Assembly (NCBI GenBank): GCA_025455005.1
Contig: JALONH010000001.1
Location: 124,001-188,000, forward strand
Direction of reading: 5' to 3'
From: Cytophagaceae bacterium
Lineage (GTDB): Bacteria > Bacteroidota > Bacteroidia > Cytophagales > Cytophagaceae
DNA: 64,000 nt
Both the position numbers and the translations under genes were made by a program. Positions 35,179 through 45,106 of the stretch are shown here, one piece after another (within the stretch, counting starts at the first letter, position 1; each line of letters begins with the position of its first letter). The notes below the pieces were generated by a model. The model was not told the origin of the DNA. It searched no databases and saw only the letters and a list, made by a program, of their open reading frames with translations.

Positions 35179-38052
35179 ATGGGATATATATTTATTGTAT
35201 TAAGAATAAGCTGCTCTATCGCTTTTGCTTTTCTTTTATTTAGCGTAGCCTCTGCTCAGACACCTATTATAGTCAATCAGTATGCAGCTGTTACCGCATT
35301 CCCTTCTTGTGATGCTTGTATTAGTCCATGTTCCAGAGCTGTGGTGGATGATGCGTCTATATTTTCAATAGGGGATGAAGCATTGTTAATTCAAATGAAA
35401 GGAGCGGATATTGTTTGGACTGATACCCCACAATTTGGTACCATAACAAGTTATGGTAGTGCCGGTTTTCATGAGTTGCTCACTATTGCTTCAATTAATT
35501 TACCTCTCAATGAAGTTACGTTTAGCACTCCAATAGCCGGAAATTATGTAGTAGCCGGTAGGGTCCAATTGGTTCGGAAGTTTAGAGTAGTCGGTAATTA
35601 TACGGTACCGATAGGCGGTGTAACGTGTGCTCCTTGGGATGGAGAAAAGGGCGGTGTATTGTTTATGGAAGTAACAGGAACGTTAAGTTTAACCGGAGAT
35701 ATTGATGTAACCGGAAAAGGATTTAGAGGGGCAGTAAATTTAAATTCAAATAATGACATTACGAGATGTGGAACAGGAGGTCCGGCAGGAAATGACTTCG
35801 CAAATGGTATTTATGCTTTTGATGCCCAGCATGTACAATGGTCCGGAAGAAAAGGAGAAGGAATAGCTGAGTTTAGAAGCCCGCAATTTGATTTAGGTAG
35901 AGCACCTTTAGCAAACGGTGGTGGTGGAGGACTAAATCATAACTCCGGTGGTGGTGGCGGTGCTAATATGGGCGCGGGAGGGATGGGGGGAAACCCCTAC
36001 GGGAACTACTCTGCAGCTATATGTGGTGTTGTAACAAATGGTATGGGGGGGTATGTATTAGACCGTATGGGTGGTCTCCGCATGTTTATGGGTGGTGGCG
36101 GTGGTTCCGGTCAAGAAAATAATAATAGAGGAAATTCGGGTGGAGATGGTGGAGGTATAATTTTATTACGTGCCAATCAAATTCAAGGAAATAATAGACG
36201 CATCATTTCAGATGGATTTATAGGATTTAATTATGCAGGCGTCGAAGGGGGCTTAGGTGGAAATGATGGTGGCGGTGGTGGTGGCGCCGGAGGTTCTATA
36301 AAAATAGAATGTGCTAATTTTGGATTAACGGCTCTTACCATTCAAGCACGTGGTGGAAATGGTGGAAGTTTAGATGCGATAGACCATGGTCCCGGCGGTG
36401 GCGGTGGTGGTGGATTAATTTGTTTCAGTGCAGCATCGATTACAAATCCATTGGTGTCGGTAGTGTCTACGGGTGGGAATTCCGGCTTGTTAAACGATGG
36501 AACTGCAAATGGAGCGCAGCCTGGTCAAGTCGGCATTACAGCATATAGTTGTTCTAGTATTTCGGTTAATCCTCCCCGGACCTTATCTATATCTATTGGG
36601 CCGGATTTAGTTTTATGTAATCCGGCGGAAGGAACTCTGACTACTAGCTTAGCGCCGAGTGGGTATACTTTTACTTGGTTTCGGAATGGGAGTGTACAGG
36701 TGGGGGCTACCGGACCTAGTTTAATCGTTAATCAAAATGGTACGTATGTCGTGCGGGTCGTCAATGCACTTTGTTCCGCTCAGGATACGGCTATTGTAAC
36801 TCGAACCGGAACGGAGATTCCCCAAAATCAAACATTTTGTGATGATCCTACTCCTGTACCCGTTACGTTACAAGTAGGCAATCCAACGGTAGGGGCTAAT
36901 TACGGTTGGTTTAGGCAACCCAACGGACCGTTACTTTCTATAGGCACTTCCTATACCATACCTAATCTAAATCGAGATACGGTGTTGTATGTGATCGATA
37001 CCAATAAAGTACGTGTAACCATAGGTCCTACCCCGGTAGGCGGAAGTCAAGTCTATTATCAAGGTAATGCATCTTCCCAAGATATTACAATTGCAGAACA
37101 CCATAGAACGTTTCAGGTTACGGCACCAATAGTACTGCGATCTGTTCAAGTTAGAGCGGCACTAAATATTGGAGGATGTGGGTGGAATAATACCTTTACT
37201 CGTCCCGTTACCATTACATTATTTCAAAATGGTGCACCCACAACACAGACCCGAACCGCCACAATAGGTTGTGATGTTCTCTCTACTGTTCCTTTAATGT
37301 TTACCATACCACCCGGTACAAATTATGAATTAAGAATTGTAGGGCTTACGCCGGGACAATTTTATTTAAATGCACAATCTTCCGGTTTTTCTATACCGTC
37401 TATTCTATCTATATCTCCAAATTATGCTCAATCCGGTTCTTTTTATAACTGGTTCATAGAGTATGGAAACCCCTGTGCTCCTATTCCGGTGTATGCTACT
37501 CGTAATTGTCCTTTACCGGTTCAGTTTATACATACATCAGCCGAACTATTAGGCGCCGATTGGAATATACAATGGACAGTAGTAGATGAAAAAGATATAC
37601 AGTACTACGTAGTAGAGAGTAGTAGTGATGGCATTTCGTTTACCTCTATAGGTCAAATACCGGCTACCCGTAGGCATCAATACCAATGGAATGGGGCTAT
37701 ACCGGCGGACCAGGGGTACTTCCGTATTCGCGCAGTAGAAGAAACAAATCCAATACACACTTATTCCGCAATTCATCCATTAAATAAACCTACTAATCCA
37801 TGTTTAACGGTGTATCCCAATCCTATTCAATCTTCGTCGAAAATGGTTTTGATGTCTGATATACAACAAACAATAGAAATAGAACTATTTTCTTCTTTAG
37901 GCATACGTGTTAAAAAATGGAATTGGCCGGTGGAGCCGGGATTGAATTCTAAAATCGTTGACGTAGAAGATTTGTCATCGGGAATCTATTTTATTCAATA
38001 TAAAAATGAACATGAAAAAAGTTGTAAGCTCAAATTGATATATACTAAATAG
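35179..38052 (+). CDS. Glycine-rich secreted T9SS cargo with Ig-like domain
   Basis: 957 residues. The signal peptide is followed by a domain rich in Cys (FPSCDACISPCSRAVVDDAS). Residues about 190-425 are very Gly-rich with polyglycine blocks (ANGGGGGLNHNSGGGGGANM; GGNDGGGGGGAGGSIKIEC), a pattern of beta-helical or polyglycine-II adhesins. An Ig-like domain follows (YTFTWFRNGSVQVGATGPSL), then further beta domains. A type A T9SS sorting domain from about residue 872 (CLTVYPNPIQSSSKMVLMSD) ends in CKLKLIYTK. It should be exported and attached to the cell surface. No partner gene is coupled to it; the next gene is convergent. Function unknown; adhesin or matrix protein is my guess. Confidence 0.75.
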   Translation: MGYIFIVLRISCSIAFAFLLFSVASAQTPIIVNQYAAVTAFPSCDACISPCSRAVVDDASIFSIGDEALLIQMKGADIVWTDTPQFGTITSYGSAGFHELLTIASINLPLNEVTFSTPIAGNYVVAGRVQLVRKFRVVGNYTVPIGGVTCAPWDGEKGGVLFMEVTGTLSLTGDIDVTGKGFRGAVNLNSNNDITRCGTGGPAGNDFANGIYAFDAQHVQWSGRKGEGIAEFRSPQFDLGRAPLANGGGGGLNHNSGGGGGANMGAGGMGGNPYGNYSAAICGVVTNGMGGYVLDRMGGLRMFMGGGGGSGQENNNRGNSGGDGGGIILLRANQIQGNNRRIISDGFIGFNYAGVEGGLGGNDGGGGGGAGGSIKIECANFGLTALTIQARGGNGGSLDAIDHGPGGGGGGGLICFSAASITNPLVSVVSTGGNSGLLNDGTANGAQPGQVGITAYSCSSISVNPPRTLSISIGPDLVLCNPAEGTLTTSLAPSGYTFTWFRNGSVQVGATGPSLIVNQNGTYVVRVVNALCSAQDTAIVTRTGTEIPQNQTFCDDPTPVPVTLQVGNPTVGANYGWFRQPNGPLLSIGTSYTIPNLNRDTVLYVIDTNKVRVTIGPTPVGGSQVYYQGNASSQDITIAEHHRTFQVTAPIVLRSVQVRAALNIGGCGWNNTFTRPVTITLFQNGAPTTQTRTATIGCDVLSTVPLMFTIPPGTNYELRIVGLTPGQFYLNAQSSGFSIPSILSISPNYAQSGSFYNWFIEYGNPCAPIPVYATRNCPLPVQFIHTSAELLGADWNIQWTVVDEKDIQYYVVESSSDGISFTSIGQIPATRRHQYQWNGAIPADQGYFRIRAVEETNPIHTYSAIHPLNKPTNPCLTVYPNPIQSSSKMVLMSDIQQTIEIELFSSLGIRVKKWNWPVEPGLNSKIVDVEDLSSGIYFIQYKNEHEKSCKLKLIYTK

Positions 38053-38144
38053 CAAGCATTAACCATTTGGATTGGGATAGTACGATGAAGATAAACCGAC
38101 AACGATATCATAGAGGTAAGAATGGAATAGAAAGTGTAATCGGC

Positions 38145-39287
38145 TTACATTACTTTCCGTACGAGCCATTGCGCCAATCGAGGTTTAGAAGAAAAAATAG
38201 AAACGATTGTTAACAACCAAGGGAACCGTATCAGTAGATTCATTTGACGAGTACTGGCACGTAATTCCGGACCTAGTTTTTTATAGACGTCATGATCATA
38301 GGCTTTTAAAAAGGAGGCATCAAATCGATTGGATTCAAAGGATTTTATAATTTGTTCGCCTGCTAGAATACCACTCCACATGGCTTTGTCGATACCATGC
38401 CCAATAAAAGGGTCAATCAGAGAAGCCGCATCGCCACACAATAATACCCCTTCATCTGACAATGGAATCGAGTCTAATCCCAAAGGCAAAGCACATCCTT
38501 TAATTTCTGTTATAGGGTGAGCGTTCTTAAATTTAGGAGCAATAATCGGATGTGTAGTGATTAAGTCTTGCAGTAAGGTTCTTAAAGGCTTGGCTTCTGT
38601 GTTTTTTGAATGTTGAATATAGCCGCATCCTACATTGTATATATTATTACCTAAAGGGAATATCCATACATATCCCGGGTATATCGATTTTGAAAAAAAA
38701 ACATCATTACCCTCCTGGGAAGTACAGGCTACATTTTTATAATAGGCCCTAACAGCTATAGCCGGCTGTTTCTTTTCGTTTTTATGATAAGGCAGAAATC
38801 GTTTAACGATAGAATAGGCACCATCGCAACCAATAACCATTTTAGACGTCAACACCTTATCTGTTGTAGAAAGTAAAACTTGAAAGCCATTTGATATTCG
38901 TTCTATTCGTTGTACTCGGGTTGAGGGATGAAAATCTGTTAAGGTTTGTTTTTTTACTAGATCGACTAAATAATTATCCCATTCTGTTCTAGTACAATTT
39001 ATAGCAGGTAATACCCATTGAATCGTTAAGGAGTTCTTATTATCGGTATAAAAGTGTACATACTGAATGGATTGGGATTTATCTTGATGAAAAAGTTCTT
39101 TACTCCATTCCGGGTTTAAATAGTCTAATGCTTTAAAGGTTTTACCCGGTATGGCATCTCCACAAATTTTATCTCTGGGAAAGGATGCTTGATCAATCAG
39201 AGCGACCCGAAGCCCTGATTTTTGTAAGGCTAATGCACAGGCACTTCCCGCAGGACCCGCACCCACTATGACTACATCATAATTCAT
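38145..39287 (-). CDS. Geranylgeranyl reductase family FAD-dependent oxidoreductase
   Basis: 380 residues from ATG 39287, which places the dinucleotide-binding motif at the very start (MNYDVVIVGAGPAGSACALA); the frame is open upstream to 39398 but the extra residues look non-coding. PRDKICGDAIPGK (about 47-59) and LLCGDAASLIDPFIGHGIDK (about 281-300) are the family's conserved blocks. Family knowledge: members reduce prenyl chains of lipids, quinones or chlorophyll-like molecules, or act in polyketide tailoring. The substrate here may be a prenyl-quinone or carotenoid-related compound; the type III polyketide synthase and prenyltransferase at 62-64 kb are another possible partner. It is convergent with the preceding gene. 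Confidence 0.8.
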   Translation of the reverse strand: MNYDVVIVGAGPAGSACALALQKSGLRVALIDQASFPRDKICGDAIPGKTFKALDYLNPEWSKELFHQDKSQSIQYVHFYTDNKNSLTIQWVLPAINCTRTEWDNYLVDLVKKQTLTDFHPSTRVQRIERISNGFQVLLSTTDKVLTSKMVIGCDGAYSIVKRFLPYHKNEKKQPAIAVRAYYKNVACTSQEGNDVFFSKSIYPGYVWIFPLGNNIYNVGCGYIQHSKNTEAKPLRTLLQDLITTHPIIAPKFKNAHPITEIKGCALPLGLDSIPLSDEGVLLCGDAASLIDPFIGHGIDKAMWSGILAGEQIIKSFESNRFDASFLKAYDHDVYKKLGPELRASTRQMNLLIRFPWLLTIVSIFSSKPRLAQWLVRKVM

Positions 39288-39592
39288 ATGTACAAGATAG
39301 TCAAATTCAGATGATTTAGACATGTCCATACCGTACCCATACCTGTAGGATACAATCGACTTCAATTTTATATAAACTATTGAATTGGGAGTCAACATTG
39401 CTTCGTTTAATACCTAACCGGTAGTCATTCCTTTCTTGACGTGTAAGATATAGACTTCTTAGTCTAGTATTCAGGTAAACAGCTTAGGGTTTTTCCATCC
39501 TTATTTATACTACATGGATTTAAGTTAGATAATTACATTTTACTTTATCTTTTTTGTATCTTACTACCTTTATGTTCTTCAACCTTATCTAG
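39288..39592. other. Divergent non-coding gap between flavoprotein and histidine kinase genes
   Basis: It should hold promoters for both genes. TACCTTTA at about 39565 resembles the -7 box in seven of eight positions. A five-base stem AGACT/AGTCT lies near 39451. Nothing else is evident. Confidence 0.3.
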
Positions 39593-40894
39593 ATGTTTGC
39601 TATCATTGCTTCTTTCCTTAAGATGGGCATTACCGCCAATCTATCTTCGTTAGAGGCCAAACGGATTGTATTAACTAACTTTACGGCTATGTTATGCATT
39701 ATCATTTGCGCAGCATTAGGACCCTACTATCATTTATTTAGTTATTCAGAGCTTACCTGGATGTTTTTTTATTTTGGTTTGTATTATATCGGTGTTTTAA
39801 CTATTTCATTTTTAAGTTTTACTACCTTAGCAAAGCCATTATTATTTTTTGGTATTTTGGTTCATACTTTTTTATTGAGTTTACTCTCCGGTATGGTTCA
39901 AGAAGCTAAAGAATTATATATCCCCATACTCATCATTCCATTTATGATTTACCACAAACATGAACGTTGGCTACTTGTGTTATCTATTGCCATTGCGTTA
40001 ATCATAGTTGTTATGGTGTATCAACATCATATGTTTCCTTTATTTTTTAAAAAATATTCGGATGATTCCTACCAAGGAATCAGCTATACCCTTAATATTA
40101 TTTGTATTTCGTGTATGTTGATTCAATGTTTTTTATTTACACAATTAACAGAAGAAGGGGAAGATTTATTACAACAAGTCAATACAAAACTACAACAATC
40201 GGAGTCGGAGTTGCAAGGAATGAATAGCTTAAAAGACCAACTGTTACGAATCATAGCGCATGATGTACGCAGTCCGATTTCTTCTACACAAGGCGTAGTA
40301 ACGTTATTAAAAAATAATCAATTAGAAAAAGAAGATATAACGTTTCTAGCCGAAAAGATTTTCCAGTCGGCACAGCATACACAATCCATGTTAGAAGATG
40401 TTATGACTTGGTCCAATAGTCAACTCGAAGTTATTCAACCTCAATCCGAATCCTTTATCCTTAAAGAATGGCTACAGGAAGTAGTGTCTTCGCTTGAATA
40501 TAAGTGGAAAGAAAAACAACTAACAATTATTTTTTTGTTATCGGATATTAGTATCAACACCGATAAGCGCTTACTTGAAATCGTGTTGCGTAACCTCTTG
40601 ACCAATGCGATTAAATATAGTTTTGTAGGAGGAGAAATTATATTGCATGCCTATAGCAAAGCTAACCATTACGTATTAGAAGTTACCGATCATGGTGTTG
40701 GTATGACAGCGGAAAAAGTACGTAACGTATTTGATGCCACACCCAATAAAAGTACACTAGGAACTCAACATGAAAAGGGTACGGGTGTAGGTTTATTGAT
40801 TTGTAAAAATCTACTGGATAAGTTGAATATCCGCTACGAAGTGGAAAGCCAAGCCAAGGTAGCTACTACCTTCCGACTGTTTATTCAGAAATAA
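39593..40894 (+). CDS. Membrane sensor histidine kinase
   Basis: 433 residues. Six or so transmembrane helices fill residues 28-185, with little external sequence, so the signal may be sensed in the membrane. A short coiled coil (EEGEDLLQQVNTKLQQSESE) joins to the kinase. The H box RIIAHDVRSPIS has the phosphorylated His223. The N box is LLTNAIKYS, G1 is DHGVGMTAEK and G2 is KGTGVGLLICKNLL. No response regulator is adjacent, so it is an orphan kinase. It ends one base before the convergent htpX-like gene, with no terminator between. Confidence 0.9.
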   Translation: MFAIIASFLKMGITANLSSLEAKRIVLTNFTAMLCIIICAALGPYYHLFSYSELTWMFFYFGLYYIGVLTISFLSFTTLAKPLLFFGILVHTFLLSLLSGMVQEAKELYIPILIIPFMIYHKHERWLLVLSIAIALIIVVMVYQHHMFPLFFKKYSDDSYQGISYTLNIICISCMLIQCFLFTQLTEEGEDLLQQVNTKLQQSESELQGMNSLKDQLLRIIAHDVRSPISSTQGVVTLLKNNQLEKEDITFLAEKIFQSAQHTQSMLEDVMTWSNSQLEVIQPQSESFILKEWLQEVVSSLEYKWKEKQLTIIFLLSDISINTDKRLLEIVLRNLLTNAIKYSFVGGEIILHAYSKANHYVLEVTDHGVGMTAEKVRNVFDATPNKSTLGTQHEKGTGVGLLICKNLLDKLNIRYEVESQAKVATTFRLFIQK

Positions 40895-41770
40895 TTAAAA
40901 TTGTTCTAACACACGAATTCTTTTTTCAATCGAAGGGTGAGTCGAAAACCACTCTGGTAAATCCACTCCTCCTATCGACATTCGGGGCATATGAATAAAT
41001 AAAGAAGTGACGTCTTTTTGTTTTACCGCTTCTATTTCAGAATCACCGCTTATTTTCTTTAATGCAGAAGCTAATGCCCAGGGGCGTTTCGTCATTTCTG
41101 CAGCACCGGCATCTGCCATGTATTCTCTTTTTCTAGAAATACCTAATCGAATCAATTGTGCTAAGGCGTATGCGACGACAGCAATTAATATTGAGGTTAA
41201 GATGAGATAGATTCCGTTTTTTCGATTGGTAAAATAAAGACGACGTGCAATCACTTGAGCTATGAAAGAGAATATGCCTACAAAAATGATTGATATAATC
41301 AGTAAGCGGACGTCTTTGTTGATGATATGTGCCAATTCGTGTGCCAGTACGCCTTCTAATTCTTCATCGTTGAGAAGGTCTAACATCCCTCGAGATACTG
41401 TAATTGTGTAATCTTCCGGTCGAACACCACTGGCAAAGGCGTTGAGCGAATGGTCTTCAATAACTTGTAAAGCGGGCATGCTTATTCCTTGGCTAATACA
41501 AAGATTCTCTAACAGATTGTATACCCTAGGATTTTCTTTACGCTCCAATTTGCGCGCTCCGGTGGCCCAACGCATCATACCGGTATTGAACTTATACGCT
41601 ATCGCTAGCCAAATAAGGGAAAGCAATAAAAAAATTAAGGCGCCCATACCGCTTTGTGTGAGAGCGCCTCCTACAAAAATTAATAAAACAGGAAACCCAA
41701 TCAAAAGCAAAATACTATGTAAGGTATTGCGTTTGATTTGGGTTTGTATACCCACGTAGGCCATTGCCAA
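40895..41770 (-). CDS. htpX: M48-family membrane metalloprotease, HtpX-like
   Basis: 291 residues. Two N-terminal transmembrane helices, the zinc motif HELAH (residues 144-148), two more helices (IISIIFVGIFSFIAQVI; ILTSILIAVVAYALAQLI) and the third ligand region SRKREYMADAGAAEM are in the order of HtpX. Family knowledge: it degrades damaged inner-membrane proteins at the cytoplasmic face. The start codon follows the lemA stop without a gap, and LemA-HtpX pairs are frequent in bacteria. The pair may be transcribed from the region of the heptamer repeat upstream of lemA. Confidence 0.88.
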   Translation of the reverse strand: MAMAYVGIQTQIKRNTLHSILLLIGFPVLLIFVGGALTQSGMGALIFLLLSLIWLAIAYKFNTGMMRWATGARKLERKENPRVYNLLENLCISQGISMPALQVIEDHSLNAFASGVRPEDYTITVSRGMLDLLNDEELEGVLAHELAHIINKDVRLLIISIIFVGIFSFIAQVIARRLYFTNRKNGIYLILTSILIAVVAYALAQLIRLGISRKREYMADAGAAEMTKRPWALASALKKISGDSEIEAVKQKDVTSLFIHMPRMSIGGVDLPEWFSTHPSIEKRIRVLEQF

Positions 41771-42337
41771 TTAAAACTTTATTTGTGGAGGTTGTTCATT
41801 CATTTCCGCTCTACGCTCATTGCCCAATGAATACAACGGTTCTTTGCTAAAGTTATACCGTTTTGCAATTAGGTTATTCGGAAATACTTCAACCGCATTA
41901 TTATATTCTGTTGTAGCTGAGTTAAAAAAACGACGAGCGGCAGCCAATTTATTTTCTATATCCGACACTTCATTCTGTAGTTGCAAGAAATTCTGATTTG
42001 CTTTTAGGTCAGGGTAGGCTTCCACTGTGATGCGTAAGCCGCTTAGCGCTTGTGTCAACTGATTATCGGCTACAATCTTATCTGAAATGGTTCCGGCAGA
42101 TTGTACTGAATTACGTGCTTGAATAACGCGGTCTAAAGTTTCTTTTTCATGATTGGCATAGCCTTTAACCGTCTCCACCAAGGCCGGAATTAAATCGTTT
42201 CGTTGTCGTAATTGCACATCTATATCGGCAAACGATTGTTCTCTTCGATTACGTAAGGACACTAAAGAGTTGTACGCACTGATTAACCAAAATACAATGA
42301 GCACGATAATTCCTATGAATAGTATAAATCCAAGCAT
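41771..42337 (-). CDS. lemA: LemA family protein
   Basis: 188 residues. One N-terminal transmembrane helix (LGFILFIGIIVLIVFWLIS), then the LemA core: YNSLVSLRNRREQSFADIDV, QLRQRNDLIPALVETVKGYA, a long helical bundle (QNEVSDIENKLAAARRFFNS) and VFPNNLIAKRYNF. Family knowledge: membrane-anchored helical protein of unknown role, commonly paired with HtpX. The ATG is five bases from an array of eight TTTAGTA units, so copy-number change there could alter expression. Confidence 0.88.
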   Translation of the reverse strand: MLGFILFIGIIVLIVFWLISAYNSLVSLRNRREQSFADIDVQLRQRNDLIPALVETVKGYANHEKETLDRVIQARNSVQSAGTISDKIVADNQLTQALSGLRITVEAYPDLKANQNFLQLQNEVSDIENKLAAARRFFNSATTEYNNAVEVFPNNLIAKRYNFSKEPLYSLGNERRAEMNEQPPQIKF

Positions 42338-42342
42338 AAAAG

Positions 42343-42398
42343 TTTAGTATTTAGTATTTAGTATTTAGTATTTAGTATTTAGTATTTAGTATTTAGTA
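42343..42398. repeat. Eight perfect tandem copies of TTTAGTA
   Basis: Counted directly: eight uninterrupted heptamers over 56 bases, placed five bases upstream of the lemA start (minus strand reads TACTAAA). A heptamer array is outside a reading frame, so it can vary in length freely and may change promoter spacing or the mRNA leader of lemA-htpX. Confidence 0.95.
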
Positions 42399-42456
42399 TT
42401 ACTTTTTCTTTAAAGAAGAGTACTATAGAAACGGTATATGTATACATACAGTATCA

Positions 42457-44223
42457 TTAATCAATATAAAGCTTTTCTATAAGCCCGGCATATTTTTGAG
42501 CGATTATTTTTCGTTTTAGCTTCATAGTAGGCGTCAATTCTCCTCCGTCGATACTCCACAAAGCAGGCAACAATGCAAATTTTTTCACTTTTTCATACTG
42601 GGCAAAATGCTCATTTAACTCATCTATTTCCCGTTGAAATTTTTGAATAATCGATTCGTGTTGGATCATTTCGGCATCTGTCGTATAAGGAATACCTTTG
42701 ATGGCACACCAACTCCGCACACTATCAAACGAAGGCACAATCAGAGCACCGGGAAATTTTTGACCTTCCCCTACAATCATTATTTGTTCTACGTATCTGG
42801 ATTCTTTAAATTTATTTTCAAGTAATTGTGGTGCTACATATTTTCCACCGCTGGTTTTGAACATTTCTTTTTTGCGGTCGGTAATTTTTAAATACTTTCC
42901 TTCTATAAACGTTCCGATATCGCCGGTGTGAAACCAACCGTCAGCATCAATCACTTCAGCTGTTAAATCCGGTCGTTTATAATACCCTTTCATGATGTGT
43001 GGTCCACGCGTTAAGATTTCACCATCTGCTGCAAGGCTAACTTCTACACCTTCTATCAATGGTCCTACGGTACCGATTCGGTTTTCCTTCGCATCCACCC
43101 GATTTACCGATATTACAGGAGATGTTTCCGTTAATCCGTATCCTTCCATTACCGGTATTTGTGCCGCCCAAAATACTTTAGCTAACCTGGGTTGTAAGGC
43201 AGCGCTCCCGGATACCACTGCTCGTATATTTCCTCCTAAAGCTTCTCTCCATTTACTGAAGATGAGTTTATTGGCAAGGGCCAGTTGGCTATTGTACCAA
43301 AATCCTTGGTCTTTATTGATTTCATATTTTAAACCTAATTGTAAAGCCCAAAAGAATAAGGCCTTTTTAGTACCGGTAAGTTCAGAGCCTTTCGCTACTA
43401 TTTTATCGTATACTTTTTCTAATAACCTCGGAACTGTAGTAAAGATGTGAGGTTTCACTTCTTTTAAATTGTCCGCTATCGTTTCTAAACTTTCAGCATA
43501 ATAAATGGAAACACCCACCGACATATACAAGTAAACCAACATTCGTTCGTATATATGGCACATGGGTAAAAAGCTTAGCGCTCGATGGGCTTCATTAACC
43601 GGCATCAACGGTGTACAGGCTTTGTAATTACTAATGATGTTATCGTGTGTTAGCATTACTCCCTTTGGTTTCCCTGTAGTACCGGATGTATAAATGAGGG
43701 TAAGGAGATCCGTTCCCTTTACCTCTTCTTTTAATGTATCTAAAGAGGCATCGGAAGTGCCTTCTCCTATTGATGTTAATACATCCCAAGAACGCACTCC
43801 ATCAACAGGTAAAAAACTAAAAATTTCTTTTACACAAGGAGCCTGTTTTACCGCTTCGGCCGCTTTTAAATAGATGTCTTTGTCATAAACAAAAACGTAT
43901 TGAACTTCGGCGTCATTAAAAATATAGGCATAATCTTCTGTCGTTATCGTAGGATAAATCGGGACACTCACGGCACCGATTTGTTGTAATCCAAAATCAA
44001 TAAAATTGAAGTGTGGTCGATTAGGTGAAATAATAGCTACTTTAGCATCTCTTTTTAGCCCTAAAGCTATAAATCCTTTGCTGACTTGGTTTACCGTAGT
44101 TTGTACGTCTGCCGTCGAAAAGGTCTCCCAAGTCCCGTTATTTTTCCATGCTAAGGCATCTTTCTTAGGATATTTTGCTTGTTGGTAAGCAAGTAAATCG
44201 AAAAGTCTGGTTACTTCTATCAT
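42457..44223 (-). CDS. Long-chain fatty acid-CoA ligase (AMP-forming)
   Basis: 588 residues. The AMP-binding signature LTLIYTSGTTGKPKGVMLTH is at about 185-204. The other adenylate-forming blocks are EGYGLTETSPVISVNR, the motif WFHTGDIGTF and LKITDRKKEMFKTSGGKYVAP. It activates fatty acids to acyl-CoA for beta-oxidation or lipid synthesis, probably as a peripheral membrane enzyme. It resembles the FAA1/FadD15 branch. It is on the same strand as lemA, 119 bases before it, with the heptamer array in between, so shared transcription is uncertain. Confidence 0.9.
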   Translation of the reverse strand: MIEVTRLFDLLAYQQAKYPKKDALAWKNNGTWETFSTADVQTTVNQVSKGFIALGLKRDAKVAIISPNRPHFNFIDFGLQQIGAVSVPIYPTITTEDYAYIFNDAEVQYVFVYDKDIYLKAAEAVKQAPCVKEIFSFLPVDGVRSWDVLTSIGEGTSDASLDTLKEEVKGTDLLTLIYTSGTTGKPKGVMLTHDNIISNYKACTPLMPVNEAHRALSFLPMCHIYERMLVYLYMSVGVSIYYAESLETIADNLKEVKPHIFTTVPRLLEKVYDKIVAKGSELTGTKKALFFWALQLGLKYEINKDQGFWYNSQLALANKLIFSKWREALGGNIRAVVSGSAALQPRLAKVFWAAQIPVMEGYGLTETSPVISVNRVDAKENRIGTVGPLIEGVEVSLAADGEILTRGPHIMKGYYKRPDLTAEVIDADGWFHTGDIGTFIEGKYLKITDRKKEMFKTSGGKYVAPQLLENKFKESRYVEQIMIVGEGQKFPGALIVPSFDSVRSWCAIKGIPYTTDAEMIQHESIIQKFQREIDELNEHFAQYEKVKKFALLPALWSIDGGELTPTMKLKRKIIAQKYAGLIEKLYID

Positions 44224-44272
44224 AAATAAACCCCCATATTTTTTTAAATATACGAAATTTTGTAGAAGTGGG

Positions 44273-45046
44273 TTATGGACGTATAGTAGTTGTTAGGGCC
44301 AAAGGATGTCCCTTCAGCCAAGAAGACACTGCGGGGCTATTTTTATCCATAGCCCCTAAAACAAAGCGTTGAGACAGGGGTAGTACGATGGACTGGTCAA
44401 TGCTTTCGCTACACGCCACTCCGGGGGTTATGTAACTCGAATGGATAAAAGTCATAGAATTACCCACGATACTGATCCAGCCTACGTGATTGTCTAAACC
44501 CACTACATAGAGCCCGTCCGGAAGAGCAGAGAGGTGTTTTTTAAAGTTTTCAAAACCGGTTATGGTAAGCGCTTCACCACATATACTGGTAACGATAGCG
44601 TGGCTATACAGTTGAGCCAGTTTATACCGGTTAACCTTCACCCCACTATGTTGCAAAGTGGTAGAGACAAGATACCCACACGCTATAGTGCCCTGACGGG
44701 GAAGCGCCGTATACCCATTATAATCCCATGGTGTGCCGTACCAAAATGGACATATATTGTCTCGTATCGCATGATGCAAATACACCGCCGCAAAAGCTAG
44801 AAGACTATCTTTTGCAAACCCTTGATCATATAACGCTTGACAATGAAACTGTTTAAGATGGGTATTTAATCGAAGTCGTTCGTATTGTTGGTAGAATGCT
44901 TTTGAATCTACTGCAATGGGTTGTTGTAGCAAAGGAATCGTATCGGACTTTATAGACTCAGATACAGTAGTCGATTCGACAGGCTCTGTAGGCGATAAAA
45001 ATATACAACTCCAGAGAAACAAAGAAAGTACCAGCATTTGATACAT
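44273..45046 (-). CDS. Papain-like (NlpC/P60-type) lipoprotein
   Basis: 257 residues. The N-terminus has a lipobox (LFLWSC, Cys14), so it is probably a lipoprotein. The core contains FWYGTPWDYNGYTALPRQGT, then IACGYLVSTTLQHSGVKVNR with a candidate catalytic Cys. A His follows in LDNHVGWISIV, and then TFIHSSY. This Cys-His order fits a papain-like cysteine peptidase or amidase fold. I recall similar unnamed Bacteroidota proteins, without a known substrate. It is monocistronic or follows the gene at 45107 on the same strand. Confidence 0.6.
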   Translation of the reverse strand: MYQMLVLSLFLWSCIFLSPTEPVESTTVSESIKSDTIPLLQQPIAVDSKAFYQQYERLRLNTHLKQFHCQALYDQGFAKDSLLAFAAVYLHHAIRDNICPFWYGTPWDYNGYTALPRQGTIACGYLVSTTLQHSGVKVNRYKLAQLYSHAIVTSICGEALTITGFENFKKHLSALPDGLYVVGLDNHVGWISIVGNSMTFIHSSYITPGVACSESIDQSIVLPLSQRFVLGAMDKNSPAVSSWLKGHPLALTTTIRP

Positions 45047-45106
45047 AAGCCTTTTTTAAGGCATAATGCAGAAGTACAAAAAAGATACAGTTGACCGTAT
45101 AAAGAA

